Of a stretch of DNA of 64,000 nucleotides, positions 35,068 to 43,484 are shown piece by piece (the first letter of the stretch is position 1; each line of letters starts with the position of its first letter). A program made the position numbers and the translations under genes. The stretch comes from Saccharothrix deserti (GTDB lineage: Bacteria; Actinomycetota; Actinomycetes; Mycobacteriales; Pseudonocardiaceae). Below the pieces are notes generated by a model, which saw nothing but the letters and a program-made list of their open reading frames with translations, did not search any database and had not been told where the DNA came from. The DNA lies in contig NZ_VKAB01000024.1 in the NCBI RefSeq assembly GCF_009769385.1, positions 62,001 through 126,000 of the forward strand, given 5' to 3'.

Positions 35068-36078
35068 ATGTCCGACGTGGATGTGGACGACCAGTCGCCG
35101 TCGGAGGACCACAGATCCGGGCCGTCCACGGGGACCCGTCGGGTCGTCGGGATCATCACGGCCGTCGTCGTCGGTGCGGCCGCCGCCGCGTTCGCGGTGA
35201 TCACGTCCGGTGACGACTCGGTGCCCTCCGCCGGACCGTCCGCCACCGACAGTCCTATCCAGACGACCGTGCAGTCCACGGAATCGCCGGTACCCAGCTC
35301 TTCTTCGGTCCCGTCCTCCGCTCCGTCCACCACATCCGCATCCGCTTCCACCACGCCGACGACACCGTCGACGAAACCGGCCGTGGCCGCGCCCGCCGGG
35401 TGGCCGACGCCCGCCGGCTCGGTTCCGGTGCCCGCCACCATCCGCGTCTCGGGCACGTTGGACGGCGGGATGCAGCGCTACCAGGGCACGGCCGCGCTCG
35501 GCGACGGCGGGCAGGGCGAGAGCCAGCCCCCGATGTTCGAGCTGGCCGACGGCGCCACGCTGGAGAACGTGATCCTCGGCGCGCCGGCGGCGGACGGCGT
35601 CCACTGCCGCGGTACCTGCGTGCTGCGCAACGTGTGGTGGGAGGACGTCGGTGAGGACGCGGCCACGTTCAAGGGCGGTTCGGCGTCGCAGGTGATGACG
35701 ATCGACGGCGGCGGTGCGCGTTCGGCCGCGGACAAGGTGTTCCAGCACAACGGACCCGGCACGATGATCATCCGGAACTTCCGGGTCGAGAACATCGGCA
35801 AGCTGTACCGGTCGTGCGGCAACTGCGACACGCAGTACGAGCGCCACGTCGTGGTCGAGAACGTCGTGGTGACCGTGCCGGCGAAGTCCGTGGTCGGCAT
35901 CAACCCCAACTACGGCGACACCGCGGAGCTGTCCGGCATCACGATCGTCGGCGACCCCGGCCGGAAGATCCCGATCTGCGAGCAGTACCGCGGGGTCACC
36001 GACGGCGAGGCGGCCAAGCTCGGCAGCGGCCCGGACGACAGCTGCCGGTACGCCCCGGACGGCGTAACCTACCGCTGA
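35068..36078 (+). CDS. Membrane-anchored or secreted pectate lyase, PL3 family
   Basis: 336 residues. The first 25 residues are acidic and cytosolic, then one helix (RRVVGIITAVVVGAAAAAFAVI) that may be a signal anchor, a Ser/Thr/Pro linker to about residue 110, and a PL3 beta-helix domain 115-336. PL3 hallmarks are EDAATFKGG, DKVFQHNGPGTMIIRNF and IGKLYRSCGNC with paired cysteines. PL3 enzymes cleave polygalacturonate by beta-elimination using calcium. It opens the pectin part of the window. A small inverted repeat (GTTGA-CTAC-TCAAC, 34997-35010) precedes it. Confidence 0.9.
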   Translation: MSDVDVDDQSPSEDHRSGPSTGTRRVVGIITAVVVGAAAAAFAVITSGDDSVPSAGPSATDSPIQTTVQSTESPVPSSSSVPSSAPSTTSASASTTPTTPSTKPAVAAPAGWPTPAGSVPVPATIRVSGTLDGGMQRYQGTAALGDGGQGESQPPMFELADGATLENVILGAPAADGVHCRGTCVLRNVWWEDVGEDAATFKGGSASQVMTIDGGGARSAADKVFQHNGPGTMIIRNFRVENIGKLYRSCGNCDTQYERHVVVENVVVTVPAKSVVGINPNYGDTAELSGITIVGDPGRKIPICEQYRGVTDGEAAKLGSGPDDSCRYAPDGVTYR

Positions 36079-36150
36079 GTTTTCGCAGGTCTCCCCGGTC
36101 TCCGTGGCCGGTCCCCGTGCCACGATCGAGTGAACATCGCCGGACGACCT

Positions 36151-36203
36151 CAAATAACGCTGTAATATTTCATCTGAAACGTCGGTTGAAACGAAGAAGG
36201 AGC
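36151..36203. other. AT-rich patch with repeated TGAAACG between convergent genes
   Basis: In the 155-bp gap between the pectate lyase and the MFS gene, this segment has far more A and T than its surroundings. It contains the inverted repeat TTTCA-TC-TGAAA (36168-36179), TGAAACG at 36175-36181 and 36187-36193, and a GAAGGAG ribosome-site-like sequence with no reading frame after it. It may be the promoter of a lost gene. Confidence 0.35.
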
Positions 36204-36233
36204 CCCGAGCAACCACGAGATCATCGGTGTAGG

Positions 36234-37598
36234 TCATCGGCGCAGCGCATACCCGCCGACCGCGACCGTGCAGACGACCAGCGCGGCGGCGCTGAACGCC
36301 ACCGAAGCGTGGATGCCGATGGCGGTGCCGAGCAGCCCCACCGTGAACCCGCTGCCGGCCCGCAGCCCACCGGACGACATGCCGTAAAGCCCGATGACCC
36401 GCCCGCGCTGCGCCGGGGGTGCGAGCAACTGGACCACGGTCTGGCTGATGGACATCGACGCCAGGTTCGCGACCCCACCGGCCACGAGCAGGAACAGCGC
36501 CAGCGGATAGCTCGCCGTGAGCGCGAACAGGAAGCTGGTCACGCCGTAGATCGCGGTGCTGACCAGAGCCGCGGTCACGTTGGGCTTGATCCGCCCCGTG
36601 ACCTCCAGCAGCAGGCCGCCGACGACGCCGCCCGCGCCGTTGGCGAACAGCAGGGCGCCGTACGCGGCTCCCGCGCTGCCCGCGCCCAGGTCGTGGGCGA
36701 AGATCGGCATCGACGACTGCATCGACGCGCCGATGAAGAACGACCCGACCCCGCCGATCAGGATCATGCTGACCAGCGTGCGGTCGGACCGGATGTCCCG
36801 CAGCACCCGCAACGCCTCGCGGATCCCGACCCGTGGACGCGTGACGCCCTGGTCGCGGACGTGGCCGGTGTACTTGGTCCGGAACAGGAAGAGCGTCAGC
36901 GGCAGGTAGAACGCGATGTTGACGAAGATCCCCGCCGTCGGCCCGAGCCCGAGCAGCAGGGCCGAGCCGATGACCGGCCCGAACAGCACACCGAGGCTGC
37001 GGAAGGTGGCGTTGAGCCGGACCGCGCTCGGCAGTTCGTCCCGGCCGACGAAGTCGTGCAGCATCATCTGCTCGCCCGGCGTCCACAGCGAACCGGCGCA
37101 GCCGTGCAGGACGAGCAGCACGCACGCCTGCCAGATCTGGAGCGAGTCGGTCAGGAACAACACGCCCCAGGCCGCGGATACCAGCATGAACAGGGCTTGT
37201 GCGCCTTGGATGAGCCGACGGCAGTCGTAGCGGTCGGCCAGCGAGCCGAACCACACCGAGAAGACCAGGAACGGCACCCAGTGGCTGATCACCTGGAACC
37301 CGCTGAGCGCGGGGGAGTGGAACTTCTCCCACAGCACCCAGTACGTGATCACGTGCTCGATGTTGTCCGCCATCATGGCCAGCCCGGTGCCGAACAGGTA
37401 CGGGCGGCAGTCCCGGTTGCGCAGGGCGGCGAATCTGGCCGGCTTCGACGGTGCCGGTGCCGGTGCCGGTGCCGGTGCCGGTGCCGGAGTTGGAGTTGGA
37501 GTTGGAGTTGGTGCCGGAGTTGGAGTTGGAGTTGGTGCCGGTGGCGGCGTAGGTACCGGTGCGGGCACGGGCGTGGGCTCGGGGCATGTTGAGCACAT
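36234..37598 (-). CDS. MFS transporter of the multidrug-efflux type with a Pro/Thr/Ala repeat N-terminus
   Basis: 454 residues from ATG 37598; a GTG at 37605 in another frame has the better RBS, so the exact start is uncertain. Residues 8-50 are an unusual (PT/PA) low-complexity stretch encoded by hexamer repeats. Twelve membrane helices follow from about residue 68; the loop motif GSLADRYDCRRLIQGAQ is the MFS motif A, and WTPGEQMMLHDFV is typical of the enterobactin-exporter/macrolide efflux-like group. The TetR gene upstream in the same direction probably represses it. It likely exports a drug or natural product. Confidence 0.88.
   Translation of the reverse strand: MCSTCPEPTPVPAPVPTPPPAPTPTPTPAPTPTPTPTPAPAPAPAPAPAPSKPARFAALRNRDCRPYLFGTGLAMMADNIEHVITYWVLWEKFHSPALSGFQVISHWVPFLVFSVWFGSLADRYDCRRLIQGAQALFMLVSAAWGVLFLTDSLQIWQACVLLVLHGCAGSLWTPGEQMMLHDFVGRDELPSAVRLNATFRSLGVLFGPVIGSALLLGLGPTAGIFVNIAFYLPLTLFLFRTKYTGHVRDQGVTRPRVGIREALRVLRDIRSDRTLVSMILIGGVGSFFIGASMQSSMPIFAHDLGAGSAGAAYGALLFANGAGGVVGGLLLEVTGRIKPNVTAALVSTAIYGVTSFLFALTASYPLALFLLVAGGVANLASMSISQTVVQLLAPPAQRGRVIGLYGMSSGGLRAGSGFTVGLLGTAIGIHASVAFSAAALVVCTVAVGGYALRR
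37451..37540 (-). repeat. Fifteen-unit hexamer array inside the MFS gene
   Basis: On the plus strand six GTGCCG units, four GAGTTG, one GTGCCG, three GAGTTG and one GTGCCG follow without interruption, and degenerate hexamers continue to about 37576. Read on the gene strand they encode alternating Pro-Ala/Thr-Pro dipeptides. Since each unit is two codons, copy-number change keeps the frame. Confidence 0.95.
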
Positions 37599-37704
37599 CG
37601 GTCACACCGGTCTTCCTCGGTCGGGAGGGCAGGGGGCAGTCGGCCGTGGGCGTGGGCGCGTTTGGTCCACATCAGACGGACGACGGGACGTCTCGGTGCC
37701 TCGC

Positions 37705-38325
37705 CTAGCGTGCGTGCAGGCTGAGGAACTGGTGCACGAGCTGGTCGGTGAAGCCGGGGGACACGGGATCACCGGTCACGAGCACCCGGTAGTAGATCGG
37801 GCCCACGAGTTGGTCGACGGCGGCGTCGACGTCGAGGTGGGGGCTCAGCTCGCCCCGTTCGATCGCCCGCAGCAACGGCAGCCGGTCGCGGACGCGCTGC
37901 CGGCCGAGGTAGTCGGTGCGCAGCCGGACGGCCAGCTCCGGGTCGTGCTGCGCCTGCCCGACCAGCGCGCGGAACACCGCACCGGAGTCCGACCGGGTCA
38001 GAAACTCGGCGAGCCTGGCCAGGTGGACGCGGAGGTCGTCGCCCAGATCGCCTCGATCTGGCGGCGTCACCTCCTGGGCCATGTCGTCGATGAACGCGTC
38101 CATCAGAACGTCCATTTTGGACGGCCACCACCGGTAGATGGTCTGCTTGGCCACGCCCGCCCGTGCCGCGATGCCCTCGATCGTCACCCCGGCGAACCCG
38201 CGTTCCACCAACAGGTCGTCGGCCGCCTCCAGCACGGCCTGCCGGGCTTCTTCACTGCGCCCGTGCCGGTTCCCCCGGTGGACCCCGCCGCGTGCGGTGG
38301 CGGCACCCGTGACATCGCCTCGCAT
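37705..38325 (-). CDS. TetR/AcrR-family regulator, probable repressor of the MFS pump
   Basis: 206 residues from ATG 38325 (GGGGG upstream; GTG 38331 is possible). The N-terminal HTH is classical: AVLEAADDLLVERGFAGVTIEGIAARAGVAKQTIYRWWPSK. The C-terminal domain (TetR_C_11/16-like) has LRTDYLGRQRVRDRLPLLRAIERGEL and VDQLVGPIYYRVLV. It lies 107 bp upstream of the MFS gene and reads toward it. A palindrome between its -35 and -10 regions suggests autorepression. Confidence 0.9.
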   Translation of the reverse strand: MRGDVTGAATARGGVHRGNRHGRSEEARQAVLEAADDLLVERGFAGVTIEGIAARAGVAKQTIYRWWPSKMDVLMDAFIDDMAQEVTPPDRGDLGDDLRVHLARLAEFLTRSDSGAVFRALVGQAQHDPELAVRLRTDYLGRQRVRDRLPLLRAIERGELSPHLDVDAAVDQLVGPIYYRVLVTGDPVSPGFTDQLVHQFLSLHAR

Positions 38326-38351
38326 CGACACCCCCCGTGCGCAAGCCTAGG

Positions 38352-38373
38352 CTAGTCGCAACGTTGCGTCTAG
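38352..38373 (-). promoter_or_regulatory. TetR-type operator in the regulator's own promoter
   Basis: The 12-bp perfect palindrome CGCAACGTTGCG (38357-38368) is flanked symmetrically by CTAG on both sides. A -10-like TAGGCT (minus strand, 38344-38349) lies next to it, so bound repressor would block the promoter 18 nt before the start codon. Confidence 0.65.
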
Positions 38374-38540
38374 GCCGCGCTCGACCGTCACACGTTCGTC
38401 GCAGGCATGTCTTGTCGCAGCCGTCGAGTCCACAATGGACATGCCCGTGCTCGACCTTCTCGCGGAGAGGGCGCGTCGAGGACTGCGGCCAGGCCCCTGA
38501 TCGGTTCTTGACCACTGGCGCACACCGCTGACAGACTCGA

Positions 38541-38556
38541 TGGAAAGCGCTTGCCT
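38541..38556 (+). promoter_or_regulatory. LacI-type operator upstream of the polygalacturonase gene
   Basis: TGGAAAGCGCTTGCC contains the palindromic core AAGCGCTT (38545-38552), the general half-site pattern of LacI-family regulators with a central CG. It lies 40 bp before the start at 38596. The cognate regulator is not adjacent. Confidence 0.55.
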
Positions 38557-38595
38557 GCCCTGGAACCGCCGCATGAGACCAAGGGAGATTCGAGC

Positions 38596-40032
38596 ATGGC
38601 GAAGGAGTTCTTGCGGCGGGACTTCCTCAGAAACACCAGCTTGCTCGCCGGTGGAGTGGTGGCCGGCGGACTGCTCGGCTACGGGAACGCGCAAGCCGCG
38701 CCGACGTCCGGCAACCCGTGGTGGCAGGCCGAGGTCATCGCCGCACGGGTGCGACCTCCGCGTTTTCCGAACCGGTTCATGGATGTGACCGGATTCGGCG
38801 CAATCGGCGACGGCGTCACGGATTGCACCGCCGCGTTCCGGGCCGCGATCCAGGCGTGCGCACGCAGTGGTGGCGGCCATGTGGTGGTACCGGCCGGGCG
38901 GTTCTCCACCGGCGCCATCCACCTGCTCAGCAACGTCGACCTGCACATCACCGCGGACGCCACGATTGCGTTCACCCCCGACCCGCGCGCCTACCTCCCG
39001 GTGGTGCTGACCAGGTTCGAGGGCACCGAGCTGCACAACTACTCGCCCATGATCTACGCGTACGGCCGGCGCAACATCGCGATCACCGGCACCGGCACCG
39101 TGGACGCGCAGTCGGACAACGCGCACTGGTGGCCGTGGTCCGGCAAGACGTCGTACGGCTGGCAGCCGGGGCAACCCAGCCAGACGGCGGCACGCGACAG
39201 GCTCCGGGCGATGGCCGAGAACGGGGTCCCGGTCGCGGAACGGGTCTTCGGTGAGGGCGGCTACCTGCGGCCGAGCTTCATCCAGCCCTACCGGTGCCGC
39301 GACGTGCTGATCGAGGGCATCACCGTGGTCAACTCCCCGATGTGGGAGATCCACCCGGTCCTGTCGGAGAACGTGCTGGTGCGGAACGTGACGGTGGACA
39401 GCCACGGGCCGAACAACGACGGCTGCAACCCCGAGTCCAGTCGTTACGTGGTCATCCGGGACTGCACGTTCGACACCGGCGACGACTGCATCGCGATCAA
39501 GTCCGGCCGCAACGCCGACGGCAGGCGGGTGAACGTGCCCAGCGAGCTGATCCTGATCGAGGGCTGCCGGTTCCGCGCCGGCCACGGTGGCGTGACCGTG
39601 GGCAGCGAGATGTCGGGTGGCGTGCGTGACGTGTTCGCCCGCGACCTGCACATGAGCAGCCCGGACCTCGACATCGCGCTGCGGTTCAAGACCAACTCGG
39701 TGCGCGGCGGTTTCGTGGAGAACTTCAACGCCAGGGACATCACCGTCGGGACCGTGGCCACCTCGGCGATCGTGATCGACTTCAACTACGAGGAAGGCTC
39801 CGGACACGGCTTCAACCCGCTGGTGCGCGGTATCGACATCCGCGACATGACCGTGGACACCGCCCAGCGCGCTCTTTCCCTGCGTGGTTACGCCGATGCC
39901 CCGATCCAGGACGTCCGGCTGACCAGGGTGAACTTCAAGCAGGTCAGCCAACCCGACATCGTGGAGCACGTGACCGGCCTGCGCTTGCGCGAGGTCTACG
40001 AGAACGGCCGACGCCTGCCCGATACCGCTTGA
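38596..40032 (+). CDS. Secreted GH28 polygalacturonase-like pectinase
   Basis: 478 residues from ATG 38596 (AAGGGAG upstream). The N-terminus has a twin-arginine motif RRDFLR and a hydrophobic stretch ending NAQAA, so export by Tat is likely. The right-handed beta-helix has all GH28 catalytic groups: D275 in NNDGCNP, D296 and D297 in DTGDDCIAIKS and H330 in GHGGV. The opening FGAIGDGVTDCTAAFRAAI is the family start. It hydrolyses polygalacturonate or rhamnogalacturonan; exo or endo mode cannot be told. It stands in the pectin region with PL3, GH43 and GH3 genes. Confidence 0.94.
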   Translation: MAKEFLRRDFLRNTSLLAGGVVAGGLLGYGNAQAAPTSGNPWWQAEVIAARVRPPRFPNRFMDVTGFGAIGDGVTDCTAAFRAAIQACARSGGGHVVVPAGRFSTGAIHLLSNVDLHITADATIAFTPDPRAYLPVVLTRFEGTELHNYSPMIYAYGRRNIAITGTGTVDAQSDNAHWWPWSGKTSYGWQPGQPSQTAARDRLRAMAENGVPVAERVFGEGGYLRPSFIQPYRCRDVLIEGITVVNSPMWEIHPVLSENVLVRNVTVDSHGPNNDGCNPESSRYVVIRDCTFDTGDDCIAIKSGRNADGRRVNVPSELILIEGCRFRAGHGGVTVGSEMSGGVRDVFARDLHMSSPDLDIALRFKTNSVRGGFVENFNARDITVGTVATSAIVIDFNYEEGSGHGFNPLVRGIDIRDMTVDTAQRALSLRGYADAPIQDVRLTRVNFKQVSQPDIVEHVTGLRLREVYENGRRLPDTA

Positions 40033-40075
40033 CTCCCGATACCGCCTGACCTCTTGTCTGATACCGCCGCCGCCT
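40018..40075 (+). repeat. 17-bp duplications across the GH28 stop codon
   Basis: CCCGATACCGCTTGACT (40018-40034) is followed directly by CCCGATACCGCCTGACC (40035-40051), and a third partial copy (TGATACCGCC) follows near 40059. The first copy holds the real stop TGA (40030-40032). Confidence 0.85.
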
Positions 40076-40160
40076 GATCGTCACGCCGTCGCCGGCCGTG
40101 GGTGTGCTCACGGCCGTCCTGGGGATGGCGCACAACCGGATTACAGGTGTGGAGGACAAA

Positions 40161-41900
40161 GTGAGCGAACACAGTCGCAGGCGGGTGCTGCGGGCCGGTC
40201 TCGGCGCGGTGGCCGGATCGGTGGTGCTCGGCGGGCTGGGTGGCGCCGGCCAGGCCGCGGCGCAGGCCGGCGGGGTCGAGGTGGGCGGGGTCGAGGTGGG
40301 CGGCGGCCCGGTCGAGTTGGGCGAAGCCGCGGGCGGCCCGGCACGGGCGCGGTTGCCGTGGGTGGCCGACCTGGGGGACGGCCGCTACCAGAACCCGGTG
40401 CTCAACGCCGACTGGTCCGATCCCGACGTGATCCGGGTGGGGGAGCACTTCTACCTGGTCGCCTCGACGTTCAACCGCATCCCCGGACTGCCGGTCCTGC
40501 GGTCGACCGACCTGGTCAACTGGACCATCATCGGGCACGCCCTGACCGAGCTGGAGCCCAAGGACCACTTCAGCCGGCCGCGGCACGGCGGCGGGGTGTG
40601 GGCGCCCGCCCTGCGGCACCACGACGGCAAGTTCTGGATCTTCTACCCCGACCCGGACTTCGGCATCTTCGTGGTGACCGCCACCGACCCGAGCGGTCCG
40701 TGGACCAAACCGCACCCGGTCAAGCCGGGCAAAGGCCTGATCGACCCGTGCCCGCTGTGGGACGACGACGGGCAGGCCTACCTGGTCCACGCCTGGGCGA
40801 AGAGCCGCAGCGGTATCAACAACATCCTGACACTGCACAAGATGAGCCCGGACGGCACCGGCGTGCTCGACGAGGGCCGGATCGTGGTCGACGGCAACAC
40901 CATCCCCGGCTACACCACGCTGGAGGGGCCGAAGCTGTACAAGCGGGACGGCTGGTACTGGATCTTCGCGCCCGCCGGTGGGGTCAAGTACGGCTGGCAG
41001 TCGGCGTTCCGCTCGCGCAGCATCTGGGGTCCCTACGAGGACCGCATCGTGCTCGCCCAGAACGACACCGCCATCAACGGTCCGCACCAGGGCGCGTGGG
41101 TGAGCACCCCGGCCGGCGAGGACTGGTTCCTGCACTTCCAGGACCGCGACGCCTACGGACGAGTGGTGCACCTGCAGCCGATGAAGTGGCGCGACGACGG
41201 CTGGCCGGTCATGGGCGTCGACGACGGCACCGGCCGGGGTTCCCCGCTGCTGGTGCACGCCAAGCCGCGGGTCGAGGGCCGGACGAGGGTGACCGCGCCT
41301 GCCGTCAGCGACGAGTTCACCGGTGCGGAGCTGGGTGAGCAGTGGGTGTGGCAGGCGAACGTCACCGCGCCGTGGTGGTCGCTGCGCCGGTTCCCGCACC
41401 GGCTCGCGCTGACCTGTTGGCCCAGCGCGGCCACCGAGAACCTCCGGCTGCTGCCCAACGTGCTGGGGCAGCGGCTGCCCGCGGAATCCTTCACCGCGAC
41501 GACCTCGATGACGCTGTCCACCACGACCGCGGGCGCCCGAGCCGGGTTGGTGGTGCTGGGCGACACCTACGCCTGGGTGGGCCTGCGCCACGACGGTGAC
41601 CGGATCTCGCTGGTGTACCGCACGGCGGCCAAGGACGCCGCCGAGGTGGACGCCGCCCCACCCGTGCCGCTGGGTAGGTGGCACGCCTCGGTGCGGCTCC
41701 GCGTCGCGGTGAGCGCGGGAGCGGTGTGCCAGTTCGAGGCCGATGTGGACGGTCGCGGGTTCAGCCCGATCGGTGCGCCGTTCACGGCGACGCCGGGCCG
41801 GTGGATCGGCGCGACCGTGGGGCTCTTCGCCACCAGCCCGGAGACCGCGAACAGGCCCGGTGAGGCGGAGTTCGACTGGTTCCGCGTACGACCGAGCTGA
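40161..41900 (+). CDS. Secreted GH43 beta-xylosidase/arabinofuranosidase with a C-terminal beta-sandwich
   Basis: 579 residues from GTG 40161 (GGAGGA upstream). The start HSRRRVLRAGLG resembles a Tat signal, followed by a Gly/Val-rich spacer. The five-bladed propeller has D87 (DWSDPDVI, base), LIDPCPLWDDDG (pKa-modulating Asp) and E255 (TTLEGPKLY, acid). From about 375 to the end is the GH43 C-terminal concanavalin-like domain (VSDEFTGAELGEQWVWQAN..., NRPGEAEFDWFRVRPS). It releases xylose or arabinose from side chains or oligomers. It is followed by a strong hairpin before the MFS/GH3 operon. Confidence 0.93.
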   Translation: MSEHSRRRVLRAGLGAVAGSVVLGGLGGAGQAAAQAGGVEVGGVEVGGGPVELGEAAGGPARARLPWVADLGDGRYQNPVLNADWSDPDVIRVGEHFYLVASTFNRIPGLPVLRSTDLVNWTIIGHALTELEPKDHFSRPRHGGGVWAPALRHHDGKFWIFYPDPDFGIFVVTATDPSGPWTKPHPVKPGKGLIDPCPLWDDDGQAYLVHAWAKSRSGINNILTLHKMSPDGTGVLDEGRIVVDGNTIPGYTTLEGPKLYKRDGWYWIFAPAGGVKYGWQSAFRSRSIWGPYEDRIVLAQNDTAINGPHQGAWVSTPAGEDWFLHFQDRDAYGRVVHLQPMKWRDDGWPVMGVDDGTGRGSPLLVHAKPRVEGRTRVTAPAVSDEFTGAELGEQWVWQANVTAPWWSLRRFPHRLALTCWPSAATENLRLLPNVLGQRLPAESFTATTSMTLSTTTAGARAGLVVLGDTYAWVGLRHDGDRISLVYRTAAKDAAEVDAAPPVPLGRWHASVRLRVAVSAGAVCQFEADVDGRGFSPIGAPFTATPGRWIGATVGLFATSPETANRPGEAEFDWFRVRPS

Positions 41901-41977
41901 CACCCTCGCCGACCACCCAGTCGCGCGGATCCCCGGCGCCGCCGCCCTCGCTAAACCGGCTCTCACCTGCACGAACA

Positions 41978-42021
41978 CGGCCACCGTCCGTTCGGTGAAC
42001 CCGTCGAGCGGACGGTGGCCG
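41978..42021 (+). terminator. Hairpin terminator after the GH43 gene
   Basis: A 13-bp perfect stem (CGGCCACCGTCCG with its complement, 42009-42021) closes an 18-nt loop, 77 bp after the GH43 stop. It separates GH43 from the TetR-controlled MFS operon. Confidence 0.75.
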
Positions 42022-42082
42022 AACCATGTGCCGAGCAATCTCCAGGTTAAGCGGAGATAACGCGTAGGTCTCGTTCTCATAT

Positions 42083-42104
42083 ACCGACCGAGTGCTCGGT
42101 CGGT
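42083..42104 (+). promoter_or_regulatory. TetR-type operator of the MFS-GH3-TetR operon
   Basis: ACCGACCGAG (42083-42092) and CTCGGTCGGT (42095-42104) are perfect inverted arms with a 2-bp centre. The site lies 55 bp before the MFS start, at the expected promoter position. The last gene of the operon (45894) encodes a TetR protein, the natural candidate to bind it. Confidence 0.75.
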
Positions 42105-42158
42105 CCGCGTGGTGTCATGACCGGCATTCAAGGCGTGCCAGTTCGCAAGGAGGCGATC

Positions 42159-43430
42159 ATGGCCATGACAGCAGCTGCTGCCCCGTCCGGTTCCCGCATC
42201 CTCCCGCCTGTGCGGAAGGCGCCGCCCAGGGTCGTGACGACCATGGCGCTGGCCCAGCTCGGCCTCTTCTTCGCCCTGCTCACCCCGGTCATGGCGAGCC
42301 TGACGATCAAGGTGCAGTCCCTCGTCGGCGAGGACGGCGTGGTCGCCGCGCTGGGCACCGTCACGAGCATCGGCGCGATCGCCGCGTTCGTCGCCAACCC
42401 GATCTTCGGCCGCCTCAGCGACCGCACGACCGGCCGGTTCGGGCGCCGCCGCCCGTGGCTGGTGATCGGTGCCGTCGGACTCACCGCGTGCCTGCTGGTG
42501 ATCGCGGTCGCGCCGAACGTCCTGGTGATCACCCTGGCCTGGTTCGCCGCGCAACTGCTCGCCAACGCCGCGCTCGCCGCGTTGACGGCCACGATCGCCG
42601 ACCAGGTGCCGCCCCTGCAGCGCGGCAAGGTCAGCGGCCTGATCGGCGTCATGCAGCAGGTCGGCATCCTCGGCTCGGCCTACGCGGCGCAGTTCCTCGG
42701 TTCCGACATGCTGCTGCTGTTCATGGTGCCCGGTCTGGTCGGGCTCGCGCTGACCCTGCTGTTCGCCGTGGTGCTGCCGGACAAGCAGTTGCCCCAACGC
42801 CCGCCGAGCGAAGGTTTCCGCACGATCCTCAAGACCTTCGTGGTCAGCCCTCGCAAGCACCCCGACTTCGCGTTCGCCTGGGTCTCCCGGTTCATGATCA
42901 TCCTGGCGTCGTTCATGTTCACCACGTACCGACTGCTGTACATGCAGCACGAGCTGGCGCTGTCGATCGCCGACGCGACCGCCGTGATGGCGACGGGTGT
43001 CCTGCTCTACACGATCATGACCGCGCTCACCGGCCAGGCCGCCGGGTGGCTCTCCGACCGGCTCCAGCGGCGGAAGGTCTTCGTCGCCGCCGCCACGCTG
43101 GTCTTCGGCATCGGCATGGTGCTGCTGGTGCAGGCCGACACCGTGGACGGGTTCTACCTGGCCGAGGTGGTCCTCGGCATCGGCATGGGCGTCTACATGG
43201 GCGTCGACCTGGCGCTGGTCATCGACGTGCTGCCGGACCCGGACGACTCGGCCAAGGACCTGGGCGTGCTCAACATCGCCAACGCCGGTCCACAGACCCT
43301 CGCGCCCGCGCTCGGCGCGCTCCTCATCGGCATCGGCGGCGGGCACAACTACGACCTGCTGCTCGGCTCGGCCGCCGCGATCTGCGTCGTGGGCGCGCTG
43401 GCCATCCTGCCCATCAAAAAGGTGCGCTGA
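42159..43430 (+). CDS. MFS transporter, probable glycoside or oligosaccharide importer
   Basis: 423 residues from ATG 42159 (AAGGAGG upstream). Twelve membrane helices; motif A NPIFGRLSDRTTGRFGRRRPWLV is strongly of the GPH/SLC45-like MFS type that carries sugars with cations, and TYRLLYMQHELAL and GVLNIANAGPQTLAPALGALL support this. It is followed by a GH3 beta-glucosidase and a TetR gene, an arrangement seen in actinomycete operons for uptake and hydrolysis of plant glycosides. The last codons are duplicated 17 bp downstream of the stop. Confidence 0.88.
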   Translation: MAMTAAAAPSGSRILPPVRKAPPRVVTTMALAQLGLFFALLTPVMASLTIKVQSLVGEDGVVAALGTVTSIGAIAAFVANPIFGRLSDRTTGRFGRRRPWLVIGAVGLTACLLVIAVAPNVLVITLAWFAAQLLANAALAALTATIADQVPPLQRGKVSGLIGVMQQVGILGSAYAAQFLGSDMLLLFMVPGLVGLALTLLFAVVLPDKQLPQRPPSEGFRTILKTFVVSPRKHPDFAFAWVSRFMIILASFMFTTYRLLYMQHELALSIADATAVMATGVLLYTIMTALTGQAAGWLSDRLQRRKVFVAAATLVFGIGMVLLVQADTVDGFYLAEVVLGIGMGVYMGVDLALVIDVLPDPDDSAKDLGVLNIANAGPQTLAPALGALLIGIGGGHNYDLLLGSAAAICVVGALAILPIKKVR

Positions 43431-43484
43431 CGCACGACGTGCGCTGAAGTGCCAATCACAACCGCCGACCCCCGAAGGACTACC

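Noticed and set aside
35002-37605. An 867-codon minus-strand frame with Asn/Ser and Gly/Thr repeats
   Set aside because: The repeats are the out-of-frame reading of the hexamer array; the rest is antisense to the pectate lyase or out of frame with the MFS gene.
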